DNA of 64,000 nt, from positions 12,890,638 through 12,954,637 of the forward strand of contig OZ038437.1 of NCBI GenBank assembly GCA_964036275.1, in the 5' to 3' direction. The first letter of the stretch is position 1. Each line of letters begins with the position of its first letter. The DNA is from Litoditis marina. Lineage: Eukaryota > Nematoda > Chromadorea > Rhabditida > Rhabditidae. Of this stretch, positions 10,429 through 21,500 are shown piece after piece. The position numbers and the translations under genes were made by a program. The notes beneath the pieces were generated by a model. That model had not been told where the DNA came from and searched no databases. It worked only from the letters and a program-made list of their open reading frames with translations.

Positions 10429-12856
10429 ATGTCAGTTGAGCGGGCCGCCGGTCTAGTCGTTTACCGTAGTCTGAAGGGTACGATAGAATACCTGCTGCTC
10501 CAGGCCAGCTATCCACCCTATCACTGGACCCCGCCTAAGGGTGAGTAGTCTCTATCTATCTATCTCCCTCTCTTTCTCTCTTTCTCTCTCTCTATCTCTC
10601 TACTCTTTTTCCCTCTCTCTATCTCTCTACTCTCCATCTCTTATACTTTCTCTTCTCTATCTCTCTCTCCCTCTCGATGTCTCTCACCTATTTGTTTCTC
10701 CATATCTCTATCCTCTCTCACTCTCTAGCTCTCTCTCTTTTCTGGCTCTTACTCTCCATTTCTCTTTCTTCTTCTCTCTGTCTACCGATCTGACCTCCTT
10801 ACCGTAACACCACAGCTGGCTACAGTTGATCTGGGGCTGGTTCGAAGCGGAATCTGACTCAATAACCCCATCTGGATATCGGTTTACTCAGATTATCGAT
10901 TGATTTCCATGATTGTCGATTGATTGTAGGTCACGTGGACCCCGGAGAGGACGAGTGGACTGCTGCCCTTAGAGAGACCATGGAAGAGGCGGGCATCACG
11001 GAAAGTCAGATGACCATTCACAAGGACTGCCATCAGACACTCTCGTACGAGGTGTGTAGTTTAGCCCCCCCCCATGTTCTTTGACCTCCATCTACAAATT
11101 TTTTGACTGAAATTGGGTTAAAGCTTGAAGGAAAAAGTAATTGGTTCCTCTATCTGTAGTATTTTCGATAGGAGGGGGGGGGGGGGGTTGAGGTGAAATG
11201 TGTTGACCGAGAGTTAGATGACCATTCATATATTTTCATCAGACAAACACAAGTACTTTTATCAGAGACACTCGAACGAGGTGTGTAGTGTAGCCCCCCC
11301 CCCACTTGTTCTTTGACCTTCATCTACAATATTTTTGGTTGTTACTGATCAGTGAGTGTAGTTTAGCTCCCCATTGTAGATAGTATGAGAATCAGATGAC
11401 CATTGTATCAGGTGGGTAGGTTGTGGGAAATGTGTAGTAATTATGACTCCCCACGCGGCTACTATGACCTTCATCTGTAGTTTTTTTCACAGAAATGGTT
11501 AAAGAAGGACGATCATGTGGTCAAATCGCAACGCTTCAGTCCTTTAAACTGCAATACATTTTTCAATTGCAGTCTAAAGGACCGTTGACACGGGATCGGT
11601 TCACATAATCGTCCCCCTTTAAAGGTCAGTGGATAGTTTGTAGTTTAGTTCCTTCCCCATTTACCCGGACTTGTTATTATGACCTCCATCTGTAGTATTT
11701 CCAATGTGAAGAGGGGTGCTGGCTGAACGATATACAACGATCGCTTGCCCCGTGTTTTCGATATCGATTAGGTGCTTTGGAGTCTTTGTTGAAGAAATGA
11801 AGACAATATTTTCAGGTGAAGAAACGCGGTGGAAATGGGGAAATGGTGCCGAAGACGGTCAAGTATTGGCTGGCTAAACTGAATAATCCGGAGGATGTGA
11901 AACTGTCCGATGAGCATACGGTAGGTTTTCATATTGGTTCCCGCTAGAATTTCGGGGGTATTTTAGTTGGAAACGTAGAATCGAAACTGATTCATTTTGT
12001 TTCCTGTTCATCTGGGAGAATACGGTAGGTTTTTGATGCGTTTTCGGGCAAAAATTCATTTCAAAGTTTCAAACTGTGATAAATGCAGGGGGAAGAACTC
12101 TTCCCGTCAAAAATAAGTGGCTTGGGTGAACAAAACATTTGTTTGGAGAAGCCCGATTACATGGACCAATCCCATAGTTTCAGTCCTTTAAACTGCAATT
12201 GATATTGCACTTGGAAGGACCGATTAAACTTATTACCGGGTGTTTTTCGCAGTTCAATCGATACATGTTGTACTGATCTGCGCTGCACGGGTTTCGTTTC
12301 AGTCTTGTAGGCTGAGCAAACTGCAACTTAAGTATTATGTATACTCCGTTTCACCAATCGATGACTTTCTACAGTAATCTTTCGAATATTCAACATTGTT
12401 TATCTATTAAACGAACGAACTTTTAGATTCACTGTTTTCTAGGCTCGTGTAAACCAATGTGGAGAACAAAATCACAAAGTTTGAACTATTTTCTATACCT
12501 AGAAGATATCAAAAATTTGCTTGAAAGATTCGCAAGCTTACTGTAGAGGGCTATTGTTGCGTGAAACAGACTATATGCTGTTACTCAAGTGTCCAGTCAC
12601 GTGAAACATGTTAAACACAGCAGAAATCATAAACGTGCAATGACAAAGTGCACGAGATCTCCATCTCATTGGAATGCTAACTTCACGTGACTATGACTAT
12701 TCAATTGACTTCTAGAATATGGTCACACCTATATCCCTTCCATTACAGAACTTCAAGTGGGCGGAGCTAGATGAGGCTGCAAAGGTGGCGCAGTTTGCCG
12801 AGATGGACAAACTGTTCAGAGAATTCCATGCGTATTTGGCAACAAAGAAGGAATAA
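10429..12856 (+). CDS. ndx-4: Nudix hydrolase, diadenosine tetraphosphatase (Ap4A hydrolase, NUDT2 type)
   Basis: Four exons, 10429-10540, 10930-11051, 11816-11920 and 12749-12856, total 447 nt, 148 residues. The Nudix box is complete: G38-x5-E44-x7-R52-E53-x2-E56-E57-x-G59, inside HVDPGEDEWTAALRETMEEA. It is preceded by the family signature LLLQASYPPYHWTPPKG. The C-terminal half (KTVKYWLAKL, then NNPEDVKLSDEHTNFKWAEL) matches asymmetrical Ap4A hydrolases, which cut Ap4A to ATP and AMP with a divalent metal held by the box glutamates. Length is normal for the family (about 140-150). The ATG is 7 bases after CCCCTTTCCAG, consistent with SL trans-splicing. Intron 1 is almost pure CT and intron 2 holds several decayed copies of the exon 2 end. 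The symbol follows the C. elegans orthologue and is my inference from sequence memory. Confidence 0.9.
10544..10790 (+). repeat. CT-rich microsatellite filling Nudix intron 1
   Basis: Imperfect (CT)n/(CTAT)n tract that starts within about 10 bases of the exon 1 donor. Long apparent reading frames here are artefacts of the repeat. Confidence 0.9.
11195..11705 (+). repeat. tandem decayed copies of the Nudix exon 2 end and its donor
   Basis: Exon 2 ends TCAGATGACCATTCAC...CGTACGAG|GTGTGTAGTTTAG. Related segments recur at 11205-11330 (TTAGATGACCATTCAT, later CTCGAACGAG|GTGTGTAG), at 11345-11380 (GTGTAGTTTAGCTCCCC), at 11389-11490 (ATCAGATGACCATTGTATCAG|GTGGGT) and, intron part only, at 11640-11705. 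Each ends with a version of TTATGACCTCCATCTGTAG. A palindromic MITE has inserted at 11501-11621. Confidence 0.8.
11501..11621. mobile_element. TTAA-flanked palindromic MITE (family A), copy 1
   Basis: Consensus ends AAAGAAGGACGATYATGTGG and CCACATAATCGTCCTKCTTT with an inner inverted pair CAGTCCTTTAAACTGCAAT / ATTGCAGTTTAAAGGACCGT. About 120 bp, bordered by TTAA. This is the family seen most often in the window. Confidence 0.85.
12155..12235. mobile_element. family A MITE, partial copy
   Basis: GCCCGATTACATGGACCAATCCCATAGTTTCAGTCCTTTAAACTGC is family A; the right end is truncated after AAGGACCGATTAAAC. Confidence 0.65.
12596..12712. mobile_element. GTCACGTGAAACATG element (family B), copy 1
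   Basis: CAGTCACGTGAAACATGTTAAAC to CTTCACGTGACTATTCAATTG. The ends are inverted (AGTCACGTGAA / TTCACGTGACT) and the core carries CAGCAGAAATC and GTGCAATGACAAAGTGCACGA. Sits in Nudix intron 3. Confidence 0.8.
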
Positions 12857-13528
12857 GTCGGTTGTTTGTATATTTCACAACTTGACAAATTTGAAGTGTT
12901 TGTGTTAATTACGTGATAGTTAATTGGCTTGTATGGAGTAGTTTCTATAGTAAGTTGTTTTTGTCTTGGAAATGGAATGGAGTAGTTTCAATAGTATGTT
13001 ATTTTTGTTAACTCTTGTATTGAAAACAGTCTTATTAGTATTTTCATCCGAAGTTTCTGTGATAGATTTGTTTCTACATCGATGACAATATTTCATATAC
13101 TTTATAGAACATTTTCTCGATTATTGTTATGAATAGCTATTTTTCTCTAGTTGCTCTTGTTTTTATTACTGAATTTATCTATTTCACTGATAGCAAACTT
13201 AGGAATTTTCCCCGTTTACATTCGTAGATGTTGGTACGACCTGATTGAGAGCACCGAAACAGTCATGTACGTAGGCAGTTGGCTACTCAGACAGAAACTG
13301 GGATAGTTAAAGAGGGAGCAAAGAGGGGCGGGGCTTATTTGCTGTCACCTAGCTCAAATTATCAATGATGCCTGCTATTTTTCGAGTCTTCTTTTCAAAA
13401 ATGAGAGTTCGTTGCCCGGAGTTCGTTGCCGCAAGACTTTGTACCAGATTTTCCCACGGCCAAGTCCCCGAGATTTGTCATGGTTCATTCTTTTGGAAGG
13501 AAGCCCCGGTGTATAGTTTGTTTCATTC

Positions 13529-14006
13529 TAGGGTTGTTAATCGAGTTCAAAATTTCGAGTTTTCGAGTTTTGGGAAATTTCGAGTTTTGAAAAATTTCGA
13601 GTTTTCGAGTTTTGGGAAATTTCGAGTTTTCGAGTTCGACTCAACTCGAAAATTTTCGAGTTTTTTCGAGTCGAGTCGAGTTTTGAGTGTTTTTGGACCC
13701 AAAAAGTCCAATTTTCGAGTTTTCGCGTTCAAAATTTAGTTTTGGGAAATTTCGAGTTCGACTCAACTCGAAAATTTTCGAGTTTTTTCGAGTCGAGTCG
13801 AGTTTTGAGTGTTTTTGGACCCAAAAAGTCCAATTTTCGAGTTCGAAATTTCGATTTTCGAGTTTTCGCGTTCAAAATTTCGAGTTTTGGGAAATTTCGA
13901 GTTTTCAAATTTTGGAAAATGTCGAGTTTTCGCGTTTTTGGAAAATTTCGACTCAACTCGAAAATTTTCGAGTTTTTTCGAGTCGAGTTCGACTTTAACA
14001 ACCCTA
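13529..14006. mobile_element. hAT-like non-autonomous element with CGAGTTTT internal repeats
   Basis: Ends are 12-bp inverted repeats TAGGGTTGTTAA and TTAACAACCCTA. Both sides carry the same 8-bp word TTTCATTC (13521-13528 and 14007-14014), the target-duplication length of hAT transposons. The inside is tandem TTTCGAGTTTTGGGAAA with two longer units of about 120 bp sharing CGAGTCGAGTCGAGTTTTGA. The flanks join to GTTTGTTTCATTCCCATTGAGAC, a sequence found intact near 28180 and 25955, so the element landed inside an older repeat. Open frames of up to 183 codons inside are repeat artefacts. Confidence 0.85.
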
Positions 14007-14014
14007 TTTCATTC

Positions 14015-14480
14015 CCATTGAGACTCCTTGGCATTGGACCAGTCATTTTCGGATTACTATTTCTCAGAGAAAACATGAGTATTTCGAGAAAAATGTCGTT
14101 TACGTGCTCTTGTAAAACTGAACAACCGATAACAGAAAATTACAGTTTTTTGAACAACTCCAAAGTGGTGAAAAATAACCCGGAAAATTCATTGGCACGC
14201 TGCCAAAGTCTCAGTGTGAACTCCTCAGAACGATTGGCGCCAATTTTCTTCGATTGGCCAGCTACAAAAGCGAGAGAGTGTGCAGGTCAATGAGGCCGCA
14301 GACATCTGGGTCTCTCTGACCTGCACACTCTCTCGCTCAGCCAATAAAAAATGGCTGGCCAATTGGCTGGGAATTGTCTCTCAGACAATTCCCAGCCCAT
14401 TGGCCAGCCACTTTTTTATTGGCTGAACGAGAGAGTGTGCAGGCAAAGAGACGCAGACTGTCTTAATGTATGCATGTAAG
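14015..14480. mobile_element. GAGAGAGTGTGCAGGT element (family C), nested copies
   Basis: Shared words: CCATTGAGACTC, TTGGCGCCAATTTTC, GGCCAGCCACTTTTTATTGGC, GAGAGAGTGTGCAGG, and CGCAGACTGTCTTA. Inverted segments (GAGAATTGTCTC around 14380) show a composite or partly duplicated copy. Another piece follows at 14690-14815. Confidence 0.65.
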
Positions 14481-14689
14481 GTAATCATGGATTGCCTTAC
14501 ACTTTCTCTCTCTTTTTCTCTCTCATCTCTATATGTATCATCAAATTCCAAGAAGGAATATGTTGTGAGAGCTTCCCCCGCGCCGAGCGAAACGTCACTT
14601 AAAGTGACTACAAAAGGAGCAGAAAAGAAGACTCGAGGCCAAGACCGTTTCCATGACACGTTTCATACCATTCCATTGTTTTGTTAAAT

Positions 14690-14815
14690 AAACGTTGTCC
14701 CCACTTGCCTTCCCTTACACTTAGCTTGTCTGCGCGTCATTGACCTGCATGCTCTCTCGTTTTTGTAGCTGGCCAATTGCAGAAAATTGGCGCTAATCGT
14801 TCTGAGCACCGGAAA
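14690..14815. mobile_element. family C, right part
   Basis: CTGCGCGTCATTGACCTGCATGCTCTCTCG through TTGTAGCTGGCCAATTGCAGAAAATTGGCGC to CGTTCTGAGCA, the conserved right half of family C. Confidence 0.7.
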
Positions 14816-14954
14816 CATAGTTTGGTATGACCCGCTGGGTTTGTAGTAAGATATCGTTGCTTTTCTTTTGAAATTCGTCAATTATGGCGTTTATCGAGGT
14901 CAAAGTACAAAGTAATCGAGGTCAAAGTACAACGTAGACGTTGTGCACTCCCGA

Positions 14955-15190
14955 TTCAGGCGAATTCTTTATTTAACCCGGTGTTTCCTTAACCTTAACA
15001 GTTAACCATTAACCGGGTCACCTGGTTAACCCGTTTGTTAACCATTTGGTAACCTCAAATTTCCCCGAAAAGACATTGTAGAAAAAAGTTACAAATAGGT
15101 TGACAAAAGGGTTAACTAGGTAACCCGGTTAATGCTAATTGATTGGGTTGACGAATTACCGGAATTGTGGAATCGGAACGGAACCTTGTG
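14955..15190. repeat. GTTAACC-rich dispersed repeat, copy 2
   Basis: GGCGAATTCTTTATTTAACCCGG to TGTGGAATTGG; aligns along its length with 149-395. Confidence 0.75.
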
Positions 15191-15505
15191 GAATTGGCCC
15201 CTAATTCACCACCTTTCGCAATGTCTTTTTCGAACCAATTGTTGCGCTAAAAGCTCAATCAGAGGTTTGCTCAACTCATTACTAATCAGCCTGAAAAACT
15301 AAGAATCTGAATCTGAGAGTTGTTGGAGCGATACAATGATACTGGAGGGTACTATAAGTATGGCAGGTTATATTTTCCCATTCTCAGCATGAAATTTAGG
15401 TTCGTTGCTGTGTGCACCAAAATTATTTCCATATAACCGGAAACAAACCATCTGACAATTCTTGAGAAATATAGGACATCTCTGAACATGTTCAATATAA
15501 GTTCT

Positions 15506-15511
15506 TTTATT
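15506..15511 (-). terminator. AATAAA polyadenylation signal of the ShK gene
   Basis: Minus-strand AATAAA 25 bases downstream of the TAG stop; position is typical for nematode 3' ends. Confidence 0.55.
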
Positions 15512-15535
15512 GTGAAAGTGCTTGATCACAGCTTT

Positions 15536-18500
15536 CTAGCAGAGTCCGCAGATGTGGGGGCACTTTTCTTCTTTCTTTGCGAGAGAGTAGAGAGGGTTGT
15601 TGCAGAAATTGGACAGCTTCACCCAGGTGGCACAACTGGAAAGCAGATTGGTTTCTCTACAGCGGGTTCGAAATTTATAAATTTCTGTCTCTCGCCGGAA
15701 TCGAACCTGCGAGCAAACTATTTGTAGCTGGGCGCTACCCACTGCGCTATTATCACACATTACCGGCAAGCTTTGGAATGCGGAAAGTGAGATATACAGT
15801 ACCATCCCGCCTTTCCCTTGGAGACGACTATGACTAAAAGCAGAACGATTATGTAGACCGATCCCGTGCCAAAGGTCCTGCATTTGGGGAATGTATTGCA
15901 GCTCAAAGAACTGAGGCGGATTTGACGATTTGACCACATAATCGTCTTTCTTTGATTCATAATGCAAACTATAGTTTAATTAGTATAAAAAACTGGTGTA
16001 AAGAAAGTAAAGATTAGTTTTGGATTGAAATGTGTACAAGAAATATGAAAGAAGTCTAATAAAAATATTTTGAGGAAAAGGCTAATCTCGCTCGATTAAA
16101 AATTTCAGAAAAAACCGAGTTTTTTGGTTTACCGAGTTTTTTGTGGTTTACCGAGTTTTACCGAGTTTTTTGTTACGGAAAAGACAACTTCTGACTGCGA
16201 CTCACAATGATCTAGCTTACACTCTGTTTTTTTTCAAGAAAAGCGAGATTAGCCTTTTCCTCAAAATATTTTTATTGGACTTCTTTCATATTTCTTGTAC
16301 ACGTTTAGGCTGTCTTCAGACTTTTTGTGCGATACAAGATACAGATACACGATTCATTTTCGAATTATTTGTATCGTCTCATTTTGTATCCGTATCTTGG
16401 CGCCAACGTATCAGAAAAGTATGAACGTTCCAGGATACATTTTTTTCGATTTTGTTAGTTTCAAATTCAAAAATAACTTTTAACAATTTTAAATTCTTTA
16501 TTTCATAGATATTTATAGGTATTCTTCAAATTGACGTCTATCTCATCGCACGCGACGCGACGCGCGCACGCGCCGCGACAAAATGTGAAAATGAATGAAT
16601 TTTGATAAACTTTGGACAGCGTGAAAAACAAAAACGCTGATGATCATTGTTACCGATCCCCATGCCATATACTCAATTTCACTCACGCGAAGCGCGTGCA
16701 CGCGACGCGGCAGAAATATCAAAATGAGTCGATTCATATGAAATTGGGATGGGTGGGGTATTCGATCATGCTGGTTATCAATATATATATCCGAAACTCG
16801 TAATACCTTCTATCCGCGTGCCGACCACTAACAATCCCAAAAATTTATCTTCATGCACAAAAGTTGAAATTTTTTGTCGCGTCGCGTGCTGCGCGCGCGC
16901 TTGACCCCAAGTTCGTACCAAGCTCACACCTGACTTCAGAATGATCGATTTTCTCAGGTTCCCAAGTTTTATTGAATTCTACGGATTTTTGAATTTTTGT
17001 CGCGGCGCGTGCACGCGTCGCGTGCGTGATATAAAATTGATACCCACATTCGCAATCTCCATGATCGATAATCACAGTTCACAAATTTGACCCAAATATG
17101 CATATTTTCTCATTTTGACGCGTCGCGTGCGCGTGTCGCGCGCGAAACTGAAATTTTTTTTGCGAATACCAATATGTTTTGTGTGGGGGAACATTCTATC
17201 AATTGGAAAAATTTCACAAAAATCACTTTTTGTGGGTTATAATCCGAAAACCTAGATGTATCCACAATATGAGTGAAGTGTAGAATGCCGGCCGCAATCT
17301 TCAAAAAAAGTGTATCGTCGATTCAAAATGATGTATCTGACGCCGAGATACTGTAGAAAAAGTATGAACACGATAGATACATCGCGTGACGCATGTATCT
17401 GTCGCCGCTACAAAAATGCAATCGATACACATGATTAGAGCGCGCATGTATCGTGTATCTTGTATCGCACAAAAAGTCTAAATCCAAAACTAATCGCGCG
17501 GAGCGCGAAGCGCTCTGCGTGAGTTGTCTTTGGTTTGGCCATTGCGGACTCGTTTTTTCCTTTTAATTAACAAAAATCTTCAAACATATTCTTTTTTTGA
17601 AAACTAAAAGGAGAAAACGTTAGAGAATCACGAATTGAACATTGTGTGAAAATTTCAGCCAAATCGGATTATTTTGCCTGAGTTATGGTTTCGTGTCGTT
17701 GTTGAAAAGTTCCGCCGTAATTCGTCCCTCGTCCCTCCTCCCTCGTCCCTCCTCCCTCCTCCCTCCTCCCTCCTCCCTCACGGAATTCTGTCCGCATCGT
17801 AGTGGAAAAACTACTGAACCAATTTGGCTGAAATTTGAAACATCTATTCTATGGCAAAAGTTAGCTCGTCGCGCCAAGTATGAAATGTATATGTAATCTC
17901 TGGCGCCGGGCGCGGGCGCCAATGGGCGCCAAAAACGACTATTGGAAAAACTATCCAACCGATTTCGCTGAAATTTGAAACATGAGTTCTAATGCAAAAT
18001 TTAGCATGTCGCGCCAAATATGAGATGTATAGCTCGTCATTGGCGCCGGGCGCGGGCGCCAATATGCGCCAAAAGCCACTATTGGAAAAACTACCGAACC
18101 GATTTAGCTGAAATTTGAAACATGAGTTATAATGCAAAAGTTAGCCCGTCGCGCCAAATATGAGATGAATACATCATCATTAGCGCCCGGCGCTGGCGCC
18201 AATAGGCGCCAAAAACGGCAAAACACTATTTATCATCAACTAAAATGTTGAACACTAATAGAAATTGAATAATTTGAAGGAAAGTGTGAAAGTCTTTTTC
18301 CAAAACTGAAATTTTTCTTCTGGCGCTCGAACCAGGCGCCAGATGGCGCCTAAACCCAAACTCACGACAGCGTCAATGGAATCGTCTGAAATTCGGTACA
18401 CTAAATAACTATCACATGGCAAGTAAGATGCTCAATCTGAAAATCAAAAAAAGTTCTGTTGGCATTGTGCGCTGGCGCCAATTGGCGCCAAAGTTGGAAA

Positions 18501-21500
18501 AATATCAGTTATCGTCAATCAAACTGTTTCAAGTTAACAGATATTGAATATTCCAATGTGAAATAAAGATCCACAAATTCAAAATCGAATTTTATCGTCT
18601 GGCTCGGAACAGACGCCAAATGGCGCCAAAACAAAAACACACGAAACTGACAATTGAATAGTTTGAATATTGCTCCAATCAGTAATTGACACATGTAGTG
18701 TGTACTGGTAGCTCAAAAACCTAGAAAATTTCGTTTCGTTCTGACGCCAGACGCGTGTGTCAATTGACGCAGGAATGAAAAAAGTTTCAACGAAGGTTTT
18801 TGATGTGGTATTGGAAATAATGGCTATATTGTAAGTGAGTTGGTGTCTCTAATTGTAGATTTGTCAATGGCGCCAATCCCCATCGCTTATCGCCGCTAAA
18901 AGCGGTGTACATGTCAATCGGAACGTTTAGCGTTTTTGTTCAGTTGTTGATAGTCACAGAGCCAGTAACCTGCGTTATATTACAACATCAGCAATTTTAT
19001 GGTCTGCATTCGGCTTCGTGCACACACAAAACTGAGATTTCCATAATAATATAATGAGTTCACAAGATTCACGAAGTTGTAGGAGTACAACTAGCAAAAA
19101 AAGGACAATTAGTAAAAAGTGGGGGAACCAACAAATGTGTGAGTTGTGTTTGGTTCGACCTCGATATCAGCAAAAAGTGAACGATACGAATTGCTGTGAT
19201 ACTGTAGCAGAAGTATTCTGCAAAAATAGAACAATACAAATGTTGCACAATGGTTCACAACGCACGCATGTCGTCAAAGCACACATGAAATACCCTTCGG
19301 CATTTTCTGGAATATCATGCGGGCTTCGTGTACCATTGTGCAACATTTGTATTGTTCTATTTTTGCAGAATACTTCTGCTACAGTATCACAGCAATTCGT
19401 ATCGTTCAGTTTTTGCTGATATCGAGGTCGAACCAAACACAACTCACACATTTGTTGGTTCCCCCACTTTTTACTAATCTTTACTTTCTTTACACCCGTT
19501 TTTCATACTAATTGAACTCTTTTTCTATCGTTACGAAGTAACGGTCATTTTTGAAAAAAATTATATTTTTGAACAATAAGCTAAACAAGGAATGTTATGA
19601 GGTTCTATTGGAGTTTTTAACGGCGCCGTAGTTTAGAACGATTGGCGTAGTTGTAACCTCGTTCAAGTAAGAGCAACTTTTGTGCTCCGGGCAGGAATCG
19701 AACCTTCGTTCGCCGTGCGTGAATAGAGCTTTTATCCAATCCGCCATTCAGACATGTGAATAGGGGTGAAAACCAAGCTATACCCGCCTGTCATGAGTTC
19801 TTCATTGGAAAACGTCTTCCTACTACACGTCAGACTCTTCTTTCATTTTTATTTTCACGAAACCAGTCTATCCATGATTTTTTGCGAGACCATTTTTGGC
19901 CCTCTCACACGTAATATTCAAATTGCAGACATACTTGAAAAATACGTAAACCTCAACTTTTTTATATCTTTTCAGCAATGTAAGAATTTTCGGAATAAGT
20001 TAATTTTGAGCGAAACTAAGCCGAGATTTGAGAAGGCGGACACTTTTGTCGTCGCCGCCGTCCCGCACGGAAGCCATTTTTGCGAGACGTTGGGTCCTCT
20101 AACTCCTCTCAACAAACTTCACTTAGAACGTGAACTTAATGTCTTGTAGACGTGTTGCTCTTTCAGTGATTCATGCAAATATCTAATAAAATGGTCGACG
20201 TACTTTGAAGAAAAATGTAATAAACTGTTTTGGAATGTCTGCAGACCTCTGAACAAAAACTAATCTGCGCAGCGCTCCGCGCTGCGCCCGATGTAGTTAC
20301 GGTTCGGAAGAAAAATTGAGAGAAAAGAGTATTTGTGTGGTGGGTCACGCGTTACAATCCAGAATAAGTTGGTTGCATTTGAAAAAAACCAAAAGTATGC
20401 TACAGAAGCGAATTGCTATTTGAATTTCGCTCAAATTGCTTACTTGACTATTTGAGGTTAGTGAATATGGCCACTAGCTGCTTTTCAATTACATGCAACC
20501 CGGTTGTATGTGCGAACCGCCTAATTGAGGTACCTGGAAAAAGTCATTCAAAATTAAAAGTCATTAAAGTAAAAGTCATTGAAAAGTAAAAGTCATTAAT
20601 TCACTTTTAGTCAGAATTTCAAAAATTCGACATTTTTCAAACACTTTTTTCTTGATTTTCAACTGTTTCTGTACTTAATGACTTCAACTTTTTAATAAAT
20701 TTAACTTTAATGACTTTTAATTTTGAATGACTTATTCTGGTTGCCCCTAATTGAAAAAAAATAAAAGGTAAGCTTACTTTGGGTCATCAGGGTGGCGGTA
20801 GCACTTGTCGCTTTTCGCAGGTGTAGTTGGTGCTGAAAGGTTTACATCGAATTCATCAAAAAGTGGGGGCCCAACAATGGTGGGAATTGTGCGAGCTACT
20901 CAAGAACGGCAGAACTTCTAGGAACATTGCAACAAAAAGGGAAAACATAGAGAGGGAACATTCTAAAGTGATGATGCAACAAAAAGAGAAAAATATTTCG
21001 CTCACTAGTGCACCGTAGATCACAAGTAACAGCGGAATAATTGTGTAGGGCAACAGTAGTCTCTCTCATTGTTTTTGAATTTCGTAACTTATCTCAAGAG
21101 AAAGCTGTGACTTGTGATCTGTGCGCTGGTAAGCGAAATATTTTTTCTCTCTTTGTTGCATCATCACTTTAGAATGTTCCCTCTCTATATTTTTCCCTTT
21201 TTGTTGCAATGTTCCTAGAAAGTCTGCCGTTCTTGAGTAGCTCGCACAAATCCCACCATTGTTGGGCCCCCACTTTTTGATGAATTTTACACTTTTTGTA
21301 GACATTCCGAGGGCATGTCTCTACAACTACATTCTCAAAGGAAACTCAGCTTACCATAGTTGCTTTCAAAATGATACTTCTGAGGTTAAATCATAAATTT
21401 GGTCATAGCAGTGTTATTGTTTGGATGGATATATGTTTGACGGATCTTCGAGATTGAATACCAAAAGACTTCCTTTTTAGATGAAGTTCCATTGTTGCTT

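Larger units (their letters stand above)
12857..15535. other. interval between the convergent Nudix and ShK genes
   Basis: Genes on either side converge here, so it holds both 3' ends. Apart from the mobile elements listed, 12857-13500 shows no recognised feature; no clear AATAAA follows the Nudix stop. Confidence 0.5.

Noticed and set aside
13365..14293. Long open frames on both strands (up to 183 codons), rich in Phe, Ser, Arg and Val
   Set aside because: They are translations of the CGAGTTTT tandem repeats inside the hAT-like element; several frames are open at once because the repeat lacks stops.
15680..15765. True tRNA gene on the minus strand
   Set aside because: A and B boxes are present but the stems pair poorly and the same unit recurs as a dispersed repeat, so it is called tRNA-derived.
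15536..15967. 143-codon minus-strand open frame taken as one exon
   Set aside because: Only the last 33 codons are coding; the rest is a mobile element. The acceptor CTTTCCAG at 15636 joins exon 14 in phase, as in the duplicate at 21799.
20262..20292. Helitron 3' hairpin end
   Set aside because: A CG hairpin is present, but the CTRR terminus and an AT insertion site could not be shown.
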